A stretch of 64,000 nucleotides of DNA, taken from contig NZ_VTOJ01000003.1 in assembly GCF_009176545.1 (NCBI RefSeq), forward strand, positions 29,299 through 93,298. Direction: 5' to 3'. Position 1 is the stretch's first letter; every line of letters begins with the position of its first letter. The notes under the pieces were generated by a model. The model made no database searches, was not told the DNA's origin, and was given only the letters and a program-made list of their open reading frames with translations. The translations under genes were made by a program, and so were the position numbers. The stretch comes from Salinigranum salinum. Lineage in GTDB: Archaea > Halobacteriota > Halobacteria > Halobacteriales > Haloferacaceae. Positions 42,499 through 50,917 of this stretch are shown in pieces.

Positions 42499-44565
42499 TT
42501 AGAAGACGCCCGATTCATCGACGTCCTGCGATTGTGCATCCGATTCAACGTTATGGTCTTTACTCAGTGCATGATCTGTTACCCTTTCAGATTCGATAGC
42601 AACTGCTGAAGAAGGACCAGTAGAATCATCCGCATGATCATCAGGGGATTGGGTTGGACTCTCGACGTTAGAACCAATAAGAACATTCTTGGCTCGCGAT
42701 GTCGGAGCGGACCCTCCGATGGACCTCCCAATACGATGGCTTAGGTAAGGACTCCGCGTGGCTCCACCGAGCATGGCTGCCGCACCGATTTTCCCACTGG
42801 CTACTACTACTTTTCCTCCAGTTCTACCTGTCGTTCCGGTCGTCCTCGCCACTCGTTTAATTCCTCGACCAGCCGTTCTTGCATCGCTCGTACGTCGAGC
42901 CCATGTGTCAGATGTCGCGGCAGCTACACTTGCACGCTCAATTTCGGTATCGTGCGTTCCCGTGACATCGAGGGTTTCTTGCCTTCCATCTACTGCCTCG
43001 TAATTCGCTGCGTAGACTCCTTGCCCCCCGCTGGTTTCGCCTACCTTTTCCACGGGGACAGTGGATATATTTTGATTTGGTTCAGCGCCAGGGTTGACCA
43101 GTCCTCTGTTTGCGGCTTCTTGTATATCGATCTCGCCAGTTTCACGAGCCTTATTGAGGAATCCTGCGTTCGCTTGGTGAGTCGCCGCTTGTTCTGCATA
43201 GCCAGCTTCTCGGGACCGCATAGTGTCGACTACCGATGATCCGGTGGCAAAGCGACCTCCTTTCGTCCCCACCTGTTTGGCCCATCCACTGAAACCGCGT
43301 AATCCGTCGTTGATTCCGTCGGTAACACGACCTCCGAACGGCTCTGGCTTCTTAGATTTCGCCCACGTACCGATGCGCTCTCTAGGCGAGGGAGCATCGG
43401 CCTCCGCCTGGCTTTCATCGAGGTTCGTGGAGAGTGTGTCCCCGAGACTCTGACGCAGTCCACTTCCAATAGTGGAGTTGTCGGTAGCTGCAGATGGATC
43501 GATCGCTCCCCCACCCGCACTTCCGGCCGAGGCTCCAGCAGCTCCTGACGAACCACCAGCACCTCCGGCGACAGCTCCGCCACCAGCACTCCCGCCTCCA
43601 GCAGCACCGGCGCCGCCAGCAGCCGCACCAGCACCTCCGGCGGCGACCCCGCCACCAATAACGGTGGCCGCACCAACGGCCGCTACGGTCGCAGCGATTG
43701 CCATCCCGAAGGCGTCACCGACGCCCATCGGCTGCCCCGCCCACGAGATCACCTTGTAAACGACTACGAACAGGACCAGTGGCATTAACAGAACGAGGAC
43801 AATCGAGACTCCGAGTTCGTGGATGGTGCCTGCCACACCGCCCTGACCGGTGATGACACCACCAGTCATGATGACGGAGAATACCTTGAGTACGATCGCG
43901 ATGACTGGACCGGCCAGCAGGGCGTAGACTCCCATTCGGAGGAAGACTGCCGCGAACTTACTCACGGATCTGAGTGGGCCCTTGTTCGGGTACCAGAGTA
44001 CCGCAAAGAGCGGGCTCCCGATGAACACGACCCAGACGAGGAACCACCGGAGGACGAGCAGAATCTCCGAGAGAATGAACGCGGAAAACATCATGACCGC
44101 CATGATCGGGTAAAGGAAAATCCCGAGTAGCGTCCCCCAGCCATCGAGGAGATCGTTCGCGAACGTCAATTTGAACGACGCAGGGAGGAGCTCGACGGTG
44201 ACTGCGTTGGTCGCGTCGATCGCGAACCCCCACAGGGGTTTCGAGATGGCGATGAAGAATAGGATCCCGACGCCACGAAGAACAAGCCCCCAGAGGGAGG
44301 AATCCCGATCATCGCTGAACGGCATCGCGATAAGACTCCCAGCGACCATGAGGGGGAGGAGCGCAATCGCGATCCCGGCGGTCTGGTCCCAGGCCGCAAG
44401 CGCATCAGCATTCCCCATCGGATTGGAGATCTCGAGTAGGGGACCGAACCCGTAGTCGATGATCTGGGAGATGACCTCTCCGCTCACCGCCTTGATTACC
44501 TGAGCAATCGCCCAGGCGATGGCATCAGGGAGAGCCCCGATCAGCTCGTCGAGTCCGAGGGGCAT
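42499..44565 (-). CDS. TrbL/VirB6-like conjugation channel protein
   Basis: This is a 688-residue protein. Residues 1-300 contain about seven hydrophobic segments. These include WAIAQVIKAVSGEVISQIID, the IAIALLPLMVAGSLIAM region, and LGVSIVLVLLMPLVLFVVVY. The charge distribution is that of the TrbL/VirB6 inner-membrane channel. An extreme Ala/Gly/Ser tract covers about 300-365. The soluble C-terminal half is polar and ends with a low-complexity tail. It is the last gene of the operon and is 0 nt from VirB4, the usual pairing in archaeal and bacterial type IV systems. Confidence 0.75.
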   Translation of the reverse strand: MPLGLDELIGALPDAIAWAIAQVIKAVSGEVISQIIDYGFGPLLEISNPMGNADALAAWDQTAGIAIALLPLMVAGSLIAMPFSDDRDSSLWGLVLRGVGILFFIAISKPLWGFAIDATNAVTVELLPASFKLTFANDLLDGWGTLLGIFLYPIMAVMMFSAFILSEILLVLRWFLVWVVFIGSPLFAVLWYPNKGPLRSVSKFAAVFLRMGVYALLAGPVIAIVLKVFSVIMTGGVITGQGGVAGTIHELGVSIVLVLLMPLVLFVVVYKVISWAGQPMGVGDAFGMAIAATVAAVGAATVIGGGVAAGGAGAAAGGAGAAGGGSAGGGAVAGGAGGSSGAAGASAGSAGGGAIDPSAATDNSTIGSGLRQSLGDTLSTNLDESQAEADAPSPRERIGTWAKSKKPEPFGGRVTDGINDGLRGFSGWAKQVGTKGGRFATGSSVVDTMRSREAGYAEQAATHQANAGFLNKARETGEIDIQEAANRGLVNPGAEPNQNISTVPVEKVGETSGGQGVYAANYEAVDGRQETLDVTGTHDTEIERASVAAATSDTWARRTSDARTAGRGIKRVARTTGTTGRTGGKVVVASGKIGAAAMLGGATRSPYLSHRIGRSIGGSAPTSRAKNVLIGSNVESPTQSPDDHADDSTGPSSAVAIESERVTDHALSKDHNVESDAQSQDVDESGVF

Positions 44566-46959
44566 TCACCGCTCCTCCGAATCGGGCCTCTCTGGGTTCG
44601 ACGCCCCGCCGTTCGTCCCGGTATCAGCTGCAGCCTTGGTCGCCGGCGTTTGGGTCTCGATTCCGTTCGAACCGAGGCTGTCCTCACCCATCTTCATCGA
44701 CATCTCCAGGTCCATGTCGCGGCCCATCACCGATGGAAGATCCGTGAGTTCCATACTCTCTCCGGGCTCCTCGGACGTCTCCTGTCCGCCACCGATATTG
44801 GACGCGGCATCCGTGCCTTCGATATCGATGAGCCAGTCCCACGGGTCGAGTGAATCATCGAGGACGTGGTGTTCGAATGGGCCGCTACGAACCTCCAGTC
44901 GACGACGACCGTGGACGCTGGTCGCGAGCAGACACTCGGAGTAGTCGGAGTCCTGTCCCCTGGCGGCCGTTTGGATGAACCGAATCTCGTCCGTCGAGAG
45001 ATTGTAGTATTTCTGCGTCTCGTCGGACACTGACTCAGCGTAGAACAGGCACTTCACGTCGCAGTTCTCGTAGACCTCTCGCCGCTCGGGCGTGCGAACG
45101 AACTCGTGTGCTGTCTGGGACATCAGCGTCAGTCCGGCCTCGTAGTGGCGAGCGTGTCGAATGAAGAGGTTGATCAAATCGCGGGCAGCCGGTCGGCCCA
45201 GGAGGTAGTGTGCTTCGTCGAATGTGACATCGACCTTGAACGGTGATTGCTTGGCCTCGAGATAGGCCCAGGACAACATTGCGTGCAAAATCAAGGGCAT
45301 CTCGCCGGTGTCCGCGAAGGAACTCATGTCCATCACGACGACCCTCGAAGAAAGATCGAGGTTGGTCTGCCCGTTCAGATTGGCGTTCACGCCGCCTGGC
45401 TTGAACGACTCGAACTTCGGCTGGAGATTGATCGCGAGCTCACGGTGGTGATCGGAGGGAGCGACGAGCGTATCCGAAATCGGCACCCCTTCTGGCGGGA
45501 CGTGGTCGTCTGGAATGTCGTGGACGTCGTGTGAGAGGACACCGAGCCGCCGGAAGTGATCGACCTCGTTCTGATCGATGATTCCCTCTTCAGCAGCTCG
45601 TTCGAGACCGCCGATGGCGATGACGTTCACCCCGCGAATCAGGTCATCGAAAATCGGCGACTGGCGGGAATACGTATCGTACTGTCCGAGGATGATTCCC
45701 CGTGAGAGATACGCGTAGTGTGCTGCTTGGATGAGCACGCCTTCTTCGCCACCGGACATCCCATCACGCTGCTCGAAGTGCGTATGGAGCATCTCGATGA
45801 CCGACCGAATCGTCAGCGCGTATGTGTCGTCACCTCCCTCGAACTCGGCTTCCGCCGGAGGCGAGATGTCCAGCGGGTTAACCGTGTGCTTCCCGCCGAA
45901 CCGGATCACCTCGCCACCGAGGGATGTCGCGAAATTGGGGTAGTCGTCACCGGCTGGGTCGAAGAGAATACACTGGACGTTCGGGTCCGCAAGGAGTCGA
46001 CGGTAGATCTCCAGCTTCCGAAAGTAGGACTTCCCCGATCCAGTCTTCCCCGAGATTGCCATCGAGTGACCCGACAGGGCATAGCGGTTCAGGATAACCG
46101 GCCGCTTGGTGTCGTCGAAGCCGAACAGCACTCCCTCGGGATCGTAGATGGACGGCTCGACCAGATTGAAGAACGTTCCCAGGGCCTCGAGCTGGATCGG
46201 ATGGGCGTTCCCGATCGTGTCGGTACACAAGGGAGCGACCGAGCCGTTTGCATCCAGTTGTTGGTGCTTGATTGCGGCAGTATCGACGTCCTGCTCGGCG
46301 AGGATTGCTTCGACACGGTCCAGCATGTCGTCCAGTCGTTCGCGGGAGTCGGCGACCAGCTCGATGTAGATCGAGACGTCGTACAGTTTCGTCGTCCCCT
46401 TGATGACGTTCTGGAGAATCCGTTCGAGGTCCTCGCGATCGAGCTGATCTTCGTAGGTATCAGTCCGACCTCGCTTCTGTTTCAGCGCCATCGACGTGAC
46501 CGCCTGCGTGTAGCGCTTCTGGAGCTGTCGACGGGCGGCCTTGCCTTCTCTCGGCTTGATGTGCAGCGAGAGTCGGAGATTCACATCCGCGAGCGTGAGT
46601 GGGACGAGCCAGCCGAGGCTAACCTTCCGCGGAAGCGACGTCACAGTGAGGATAGTCGAGACCTTGTCGTCGCGGACCTGGAACTTCGGATAATCCTCGA
46701 CGACGCGGGGAGCGACGATGCGCTTGTCCTGCTCTCCGCGTTCCTCGAGGGTCTCCCCTGGAGTGGCCAGCTTGACGTCTTCGGCCTTCATCTGGTAGGC
46801 CGCCCACTCGATATTCTCCGTGGTGGTCTCCTTGTCGAGGAGATTCAGATAGTCGATGGCATGGCGTGTCTCTTCGCCAGTTAGTTCGTCGATCGGCCGC
46901 CGCTCGGCTTCGTGATCGGACGTCTCGTTACTGAATGCGCCGGTGAGTTTTTCTAGCAT
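44566..46959 (-). CDS. virB4: VirB4/TraC-type conjugation ATPase
   Basis: This 797-residue protein has a VirB4 N-terminal domain (about 60-250). The RecA-like motor follows, with Walker A SGKTGSGKSYF near 300, DPAGDDYP near 330 and Walker B VTFDEAHYLLG near 580. The VirB4/HerA pattern LTLMSQTAHEF follows near 620. The acidic tail (about 730-797) is probably disordered. VirB4 powers assembly of the mating pore and pilus. It is preceded by a membrane protein carrying a similar N-terminal-like domain and followed directly by the TrbL-like gene. Confidence 0.92.
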   Translation of the reverse strand: MLEKLTGAFSNETSDHEAERRPIDELTGEETRHAIDYLNLLDKETTTENIEWAAYQMKAEDVKLATPGETLEERGEQDKRIVAPRVVEDYPKFQVRDDKVSTILTVTSLPRKVSLGWLVPLTLADVNLRLSLHIKPREGKAARRQLQKRYTQAVTSMALKQKRGRTDTYEDQLDREDLERILQNVIKGTTKLYDVSIYIELVADSRERLDDMLDRVEAILAEQDVDTAAIKHQQLDANGSVAPLCTDTIGNAHPIQLEALGTFFNLVEPSIYDPEGVLFGFDDTKRPVILNRYALSGHSMAISGKTGSGKSYFRKLEIYRRLLADPNVQCILFDPAGDDYPNFATSLGGEVIRFGGKHTVNPLDISPPAEAEFEGGDDTYALTIRSVIEMLHTHFEQRDGMSGGEEGVLIQAAHYAYLSRGIILGQYDTYSRQSPIFDDLIRGVNVIAIGGLERAAEEGIIDQNEVDHFRRLGVLSHDVHDIPDDHVPPEGVPISDTLVAPSDHHRELAINLQPKFESFKPGGVNANLNGQTNLDLSSRVVVMDMSSFADTGEMPLILHAMLSWAYLEAKQSPFKVDVTFDEAHYLLGRPAARDLINLFIRHARHYEAGLTLMSQTAHEFVRTPERREVYENCDVKCLFYAESVSDETQKYYNLSTDEIRFIQTAARGQDSDYSECLLATSVHGRRRLEVRSGPFEHHVLDDSLDPWDWLIDIEGTDAASNIGGGQETSEEPGESMELTDLPSVMGRDMDLEMSMKMGEDSLGSNGIETQTPATKAAADTGTNGGASNPERPDSEER

Positions 46960-46995
46960 GTCTGTGATCTAATTGTGACGATATCTGTGGCGGTG

Positions 46996-48621
46996 TCAGG
47001 CCTCTCGGTCGAGGTCCTCTGTGTCGGTCTCGTCCGCCGATTCTCGTGCCGATGGCTCCGACTGGACGATGGCCGAAGCCCCGCCATCTGTGACGGCACT
47101 CTGCGTCGCTGAAGGGAGACTCGAAAGGGCCGACCGCCGATGACGGAGGGAGAGAGCAACAGCAACGATGAGGACGAGTATCCCAACGCCGTAGATCTCC
47201 AGCACAGTTGTGGTTCGAGCCATGTCCGAGACGTCCCACGCCGCCGGGTAGGCCTCCTGAAAGAGATAGATCGCCGCGCCGGACACGGCACTCCCGATGC
47301 CGCCAACCGCTTGGACAACTCGAGACGACGGCAAGAGTACGACGAGGCTCAGGAAGAAGACTGGTACCGCGCTCGCGACCAGAATGAACGAGCCCTCTCG
47401 AAGGAGCAAGGAGTCCCCAGAACCTGCTGTCGTGACCTGTGGAGCCCCGCTGGCAGTGAAGGCGAGAAACGCACCGGCTCCGAGAAGAATTCCGAGCAGG
47501 AACATCAGTGCGCCCCCATAGACCGAGAGCGGGGTGGTGTATCGCGGACCGTTCCCGATCGGAGCGATATGTTGAGCGTACCACTGCAGTAACCGACTCC
47601 CACTGACCCGAGGAACGAATTCGGGAGCAACCCTACCGTCGAACGGATCCTCCTGGATCTTCGGGCGGACAGCCGGTTGCTCATCGGTTAGCTCATCGCG
47701 ACGATCGGCCTGCTCGAAGGCGCTCTCAAGATCGAGTGGTTCGTGTGTTAATGGATCAGTCAGCGTCGATTCGTCCGGCTTTGTGAATACCGAATGGTCG
47801 AACGAAATCGGGGATTCGTGTCCGCGGTAGTAGTGGTACAGGACATCCAGTACCTTGCTCCGAGAGGCGAGAACATCCGTCGCGACCTCTGTTCGGGGCA
47901 GTTGAGCAGCGACCCGGTGAGCACGTGCCCAGACTTCGTCGAGATACGGATCTTCGTTCGGGACCTCTCGCGGAGGACCCCCTCCGGGGAGCATCTCGCG
48001 AATACCGTCGAACCGGCCACCATTCCCCGGTTCCTCTTCGCCTTTCGTCACTCCAACCGCGACGAGAAAACGCCGGTCACGAACCTCCCCCAGTCTGAGC
48101 GTTTGATCGAGCCACTCTGCATGTGCGTAGCGGCCATACTCGAGGAGTGGAGAATCATCGACGGAATCGACAGTGGCACTGATGCCTCCATCTGCTGCTG
48201 CCTCCTCGCCATCACCCCCTATACTGCCTTCTCCGGATTCAGAGCGGGTAGGAGATACGCTTTGAGCGGGCGACTCTGTCTCGTCCACGTCGTGATTATC
48301 TGCATTATGTACATTATGTACGTTTCCGACGAATTGGTCGTAATACTGCTGTGCGTCGAAGGACGTCGTGATCGTGAATACCTGGGTTGGAAACGACAAT
48401 CCACGCAGGTAGGTGAGATAGGCTACGTAGAGATTCGATCGACGTTGTTCTGAGAGGGTCAACCACTCGCGTGGTTCCACCTCGACCAACATCGTGTACG
48501 ATGTGGGCGTCTCGATGATACCCTGATTACGCACGTTTTCGAAGTTCAAGAGATCGAGCGTCGACTGCCCACCGCTAGATCGGGCCCCACTGCCCGCTGA
48601 ATTACTGAACATCCGATCCAC
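46996..48621 (-). CDS. Conjugation membrane protein with VirB4-N-like cytoplasmic domain
   Basis: This is a 541-residue protein. Residues 30-300 form a soluble domain. It begins with TLDLLNFENVRNQGIIETPTSY and TMLVEVEPREWLTLSEQRR, like the N-terminal domain shared by TraC/VirB4 proteins. It is interrupted by an acidic insert at about 110-165. About four hydrophobic segments (about 365-480) follow, then a short polar tail. It is sandwiched between the PrgI-like gene (overlap 20 nt or less) and VirB4 (36 bp), so it is a mating-pore component. The exact family is not certain. Confidence 0.7.
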   Translation of the reverse strand: MDRMFSNSAGSGARSSGGQSTLDLLNFENVRNQGIIETPTSYTMLVEVEPREWLTLSEQRRSNLYVAYLTYLRGLSFPTQVFTITTSFDAQQYYDQFVGNVHNVHNADNHDVDETESPAQSVSPTRSESGEGSIGGDGEEAAADGGISATVDSVDDSPLLEYGRYAHAEWLDQTLRLGEVRDRRFLVAVGVTKGEEEPGNGGRFDGIREMLPGGGPPREVPNEDPYLDEVWARAHRVAAQLPRTEVATDVLASRSKVLDVLYHYYRGHESPISFDHSVFTKPDESTLTDPLTHEPLDLESAFEQADRRDELTDEQPAVRPKIQEDPFDGRVAPEFVPRVSGSRLLQWYAQHIAPIGNGPRYTTPLSVYGGALMFLLGILLGAGAFLAFTASGAPQVTTAGSGDSLLLREGSFILVASAVPVFFLSLVVLLPSSRVVQAVGGIGSAVSGAAIYLFQEAYPAAWDVSDMARTTTVLEIYGVGILVLIVAVALSLRHRRSALSSLPSATQSAVTDGGASAIVQSEPSARESADETDTEDLDREA

Positions 48622-49096
48622 CTTCCTTGTCAGCAGTCACACCAGCTGTTGTCTCGGCGATCGGAACACCTCTTGCCGGAAGAGGCGTCAGCTCGTGCTC
48701 GACAGCGGCTGTGGCCTCCTCCAGCGGGGAGACATGTGGCGGGACGTCCCGCGTTATCCAGTCGTCACGGGTCGCATTCGACGACCGGTCGGGATGGGAT
48801 ATCCCCGGATGCTGCCAGGTATAGACGTTTGTGCTGGTCTTGTGACGAAGCACCGCCATCGTCCAGGACAGTGGACGCTGACCCGACGGCGTCTTCAGGA
48901 ACACTGTTCCCCCGATAGCGATCCCACCCAGGAACAATGGGAAGGTGATGAGAAGCGGGAATCCAATTGTATGGAGAATCGCACAGGGGGCGAGAGGGAT
49001 CGCCATCGACTCGACGAGGCGCCGTACCGAGAATCCCATGAACTTCGATTCGAGCAGGTTCGAGGCGACGGGGACGGAGTTCGACATCGCGATCAC
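48602..49096 (-). CDS. PrgI/VirB3-like membrane protein
   Basis: This is a 164-residue protein. Two close hydrophobic segments at about 30-65 (SMAIPLAPCAILHTIGFPLL and the ITFPLFLGGIAIGGTVF region) are followed by SGQRPLSWTMAVLRH and VYTWQHPG. This is the pattern of PrgI/VirB3 family subunits, which always accompany VirB4. The C-terminal 70 residues are polar. It overlaps its neighbours on both sides, so the operon is tightly coupled. Confidence 0.75.
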   Translation of the reverse strand: MIAMSNSVPVASNLLESKFMGFSVRRLVESMAIPLAPCAILHTIGFPLLITFPLFLGGIAIGGTVFLKTPSGQRPLSWTMAVLRHKTSTNVYTWQHPGISHPDRSSNATRDDWITRDVPPHVSPLEEATAAVEHELTPLPARGVPIAETTAGVTADKEGGSDVQ

Positions 49097-49278
49097 TCCT
49101 CACTCTCCCGGGCCTCGGTCTCCGTCCGGTCATACTCCTCGGGGAAGGGGCTCGTCGATTCGAGTCGTTCAGCTCCTCGGATCAACAGCCCTCGCCAGGT
49201 GAGCCCGTACTTGTCACGGATCGCGTCGAGTTGAGCGTACTGCGCCTCACTAGGGAAATTGACTCGTGTCGATTTCAT
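49093..49278 (-). CDS. Small ribbon-helix-helix-like protein
   Basis: This 61-residue protein starts at the ATG at 49278 and overlaps the PrgI-like start by 4 nt. It opens KSTRVNFPSEAQYAQLDAIR, a strand followed by a helix, then GLTWRGLLIRGAERLE, a second helix with a GLTW turn. That is a typical ribbon-helix-helix layout. It is a clear paralogue of the 49707-49973 product (VRFASREEYEFLREV, then GVMWRGMLLQGA). Both may regulate the conjugation operon. Confidence 0.7.
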   Translation of the reverse strand: MKSTRVNFPSEAQYAQLDAIRDKYGLTWRGLLIRGAERLESTSPFPEEYDRTETEARESEE

Positions 49279-49282
49279 GGTC

Positions 49283-49753
49283 TCAGTGATCCTCCCCCTC
49301 GCGAGCGTGTGCATCGGGCGCATCGAACTCGTATGCTGGTTCACCAGCTCCCCCGGGGGATGATTGCGCTTCCTCGGCTGCGGACAGCCGCCCCGGACTC
49401 CCATCGACTGTCGGGATATCCTCCGAGGCCGGATCGATCTCGCTTGCTTGTCTGGGTGAGGAGTGATCGCGATCGTGCTGTCCGTCGTTGGCGCTTGTTT
49501 CACGGGAAACACGGTGTCCTCGAGAGGAGCGCTGTTGCTCTGTTCGAGGCTCGCGACGAAGCGTTGGGGTTAAGCCACTCACGTCGACGGTCAGCTCCGT
49601 CGTCCCGTACTGTTGAGATCTGTCACCCCCCGTCTCTGGCTCGCCTGAATCGGGCGGTTCTCGGCCCCTTCTCGTGTGTTTGTGTTCGATACCTTCCTGT
49701 CCGTTCCTACGAGAAGCCCCCAGTTCGAGGGGGATGGCTACGATCCCCGCCAT
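49283..49753 (-). CDS. Polar protein of unknown function in conjugation operon
   Basis: This 156-residue reading frame lies in line with the operon between two small RHH-like genes. It is almost entirely polar (Arg, Glu, Ser, Asp, Pro), with no hydrophobic core except a short TELTVDVSGLTPTL segment near 52-65. It is probably disordered. The start at 49753 overlaps the preceding gene by 47 nt and could be further downstream. The frame itself could be a composition artefact, so confidence is moderate. Confidence 0.45.
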   Translation of the reverse strand: MAGIVAIPLELGASRRNGQEGIEHKHTRRGREPPDSGEPETGGDRSQQYGTTELTVDVSGLTPTLRREPRTEQQRSSRGHRVSRETSANDGQHDRDHSSPRQASEIDPASEDIPTVDGSPGRLSAAEEAQSSPGGAGEPAYEFDAPDAHAREGEDH

Positions 49754-49973
49754 CGCTCCGGTGTGGTTCTTTCGACGGGAGTGGTCTGGAGTCCAGTTTC
49801 GGCTCGTGGAAGACCGGATCTAACTGGAGCAGCGCTTTCCGAAGATCATACCCTTCTACTTGACGAGCTCCCTGCAGGAGCATCCCCCGCCACATAACGC
49901 CGTGACGGTCGCGTACTTCACGTAGGAATTCGTACTCCTCTCGGCTGGCAAAGCGAACTTCGGCTTCAGGCAT
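49707..49973 (-). CDS. Ribbon-helix-helix-like protein
   Basis: This is an 88-residue protein starting MPEAEVRFASREEYEFLREVRDRHG, then VMWRGMLLQGARQVEG. The strand-helix-turn-helix spacing matches ribbon-helix-helix proteins. It is paralogous to the product at 49093-49278. The C-terminal 40 residues are polar. It is the first sizeable gene after the TGCGG-N3-CCGCA promoter at 50158-50219 and is a natural candidate to bind that operator, though this is inference. Confidence 0.68.
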   Translation of the reverse strand: MPEAEVRFASREEYEFLREVRDRHGVMWRGMLLQGARQVEGYDLRKALLQLDPVFHEPKLDSRPLPSKEPHRSDGGDRSHPPRTGGFS

Positions 49974-50000
49974 ATCTCATGGTGATGGTGAATCGAGTGC

Positions 50001-50129
50001 TCAGCTGGCGCTCCCTCGAGAGACGGCAATCCGCCACGAGGTGGCTGAAATGCCGTCCCACAAGTGCAGATTTTCTCCTGCGAGCACGAGACAAAGGCAC
50101 TCGTCTACGGTGATCGTCCGGCGGTTCAT
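50001..50129 (-). CDS. 42-residue protein, first ORF of the conjugation operon
   Basis: This minus-strand ORF begins MNRRTITVDECLCLVLAG and ends SREGAS. Its ATG lies 30 nt from the TATA-like TTGAAATAAAG, exactly where a leaderless transcript from the operator-bearing promoter would begin. The first half looks like a strand followed by a helix, and a DNA-binding role is possible. The stop is 27 nt before the next ATG. Support is positional, not by homology. Confidence 0.4.
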   Translation of the reverse strand: MNRRTITVDECLCLVLAGENLHLWDGISATSWRIAVSRGSAS

Positions 50130-50157
50130 CGGATCACTCTGCGGGACCGCGGCACTT

Positions 50158-50219
50158 CTTTATTTCAAGACTGCGGCTTCCGCAAGGTTGCGGCAGCCGT
50201 GATTATGCGGAAGCCGCAA
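50158..50219 (-). promoter_or_regulatory. Promoter of conjugation operon with three operator sites
   Basis: TGCGG-type sites start at 50172, 50189 and 50206, exactly 17 bp apart. The outer two are full TGCGG-N3-CCGCA, and the middle one reads TGCGGCAGCCGT. On the minus strand they sit directly upstream of TTGAAATAAAG (50158-50168), a TATA-like box. The arrangement nearly duplicates the pilin promoter at 55635-55697. Confidence 0.75.
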
Positions 50220-50326
50220 CTCTGGAGAGTATTTGCGAATCCTTCCCGAATCGCGCTCCAGACGTCTACTGGTCGTCGATCTGGTCGTGGCGGCTCTGTC
50301 GACGTTCACTCGCTAGGGATCCACCC

Positions 50327-50917
50327 ATGACGTACCTCACACCCGCCGATATTTTCGTCCAGTTCGCAATCGCACCCCTCGTCTCTCCGATAGTGTTCCT
50401 CGCCGGTATCGAGGGGTCTTTTCTCGGAGTATTGGCCGAGGCGTACGGTCCTGCTCAATCGATTCAGCATCTTCTGGGGATATTCGGCTCAGACGTGCCT
50501 CCTATCGCTGGTCCGTTCGTACTTCCACCGGAGTGGTTGGTCTCGATCGCAGCACCCCTGGTCAAGGCGGTGTCCGCTGTGAGATTCGTGCTTCCCCCAC
50601 CGACCGGACCGCTCGTGTTCCCGGCCGAATGGGCGGTCCCTGTTGTCGGCTCGGCCGTGCTTCCTGCCTCCTTCGTTCCCCTCGATGTGAGTACTGCACT
50701 CGCGAACGCGGTCGACTTTCCCCCCTGGGTAGGCACCGTAACCAAGTACACCGGACTCTGTGTGTTCGTGCTCGGATTGATGGCCTGGTTATCCAGCTAC
50801 GGATACCGGACTCGGATGTGGGGCCGCCGCGTTGCTGTATCCGGAATTGCGCTCACCGTCGCAGGGTTTGCCTTCGGAACTTTCGTTGACCTCCTGAAGT
50901 ATGTCCTCACGCCGTAG
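50327..50917 (+). CDS. Multi-pass membrane protein of the conjugation region
   Basis: This is a 196-residue protein. There are several Pro-interrupted hydrophobic stretches in the first 130 residues, including three repeats of a VLPPEWLVSIAAPLVKA-like unit (PFVLPPEW, LVFPAEW and the following VLPASF). Two strong membrane segments follow at about 143-162 and 170-192. The C-terminal TM-loop-TM resembles the pilin at 55728 and the protein at 54140 (YRTRMWGRR against HRSRMWQRG). It overlaps the next gene by 17 nt. It is likely a mating-apparatus membrane component. Confidence 0.7.
   Translation: MTYLTPADIFVQFAIAPLVSPIVFLAGIEGSFLGVLAEAYGPAQSIQHLLGIFGSDVPPIAGPFVLPPEWLVSIAAPLVKAVSAVRFVLPPPTGPLVFPAEWAVPVVGSAVLPASFVPLDVSTALANAVDFPPWVGTVTKYTGLCVFVLGLMAWLSSYGYRTRMWGRRVAVSGIALTVAGFAFGTFVDLLKYVLTP

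Noticed and set aside
42201..42548. 115-residue minus-strand frame after the TrbL-like gene
   Set aside because: It overlaps the end of that gene and its product is basic and His/Arg-rich, unlike real neighbours.
45718..46884. 388-residue open frame on the plus strand
   Set aside because: It is antisense to VirB4 with its Walker motifs, and its sequence is rich in Arg and Val in the manner of shadow frames.
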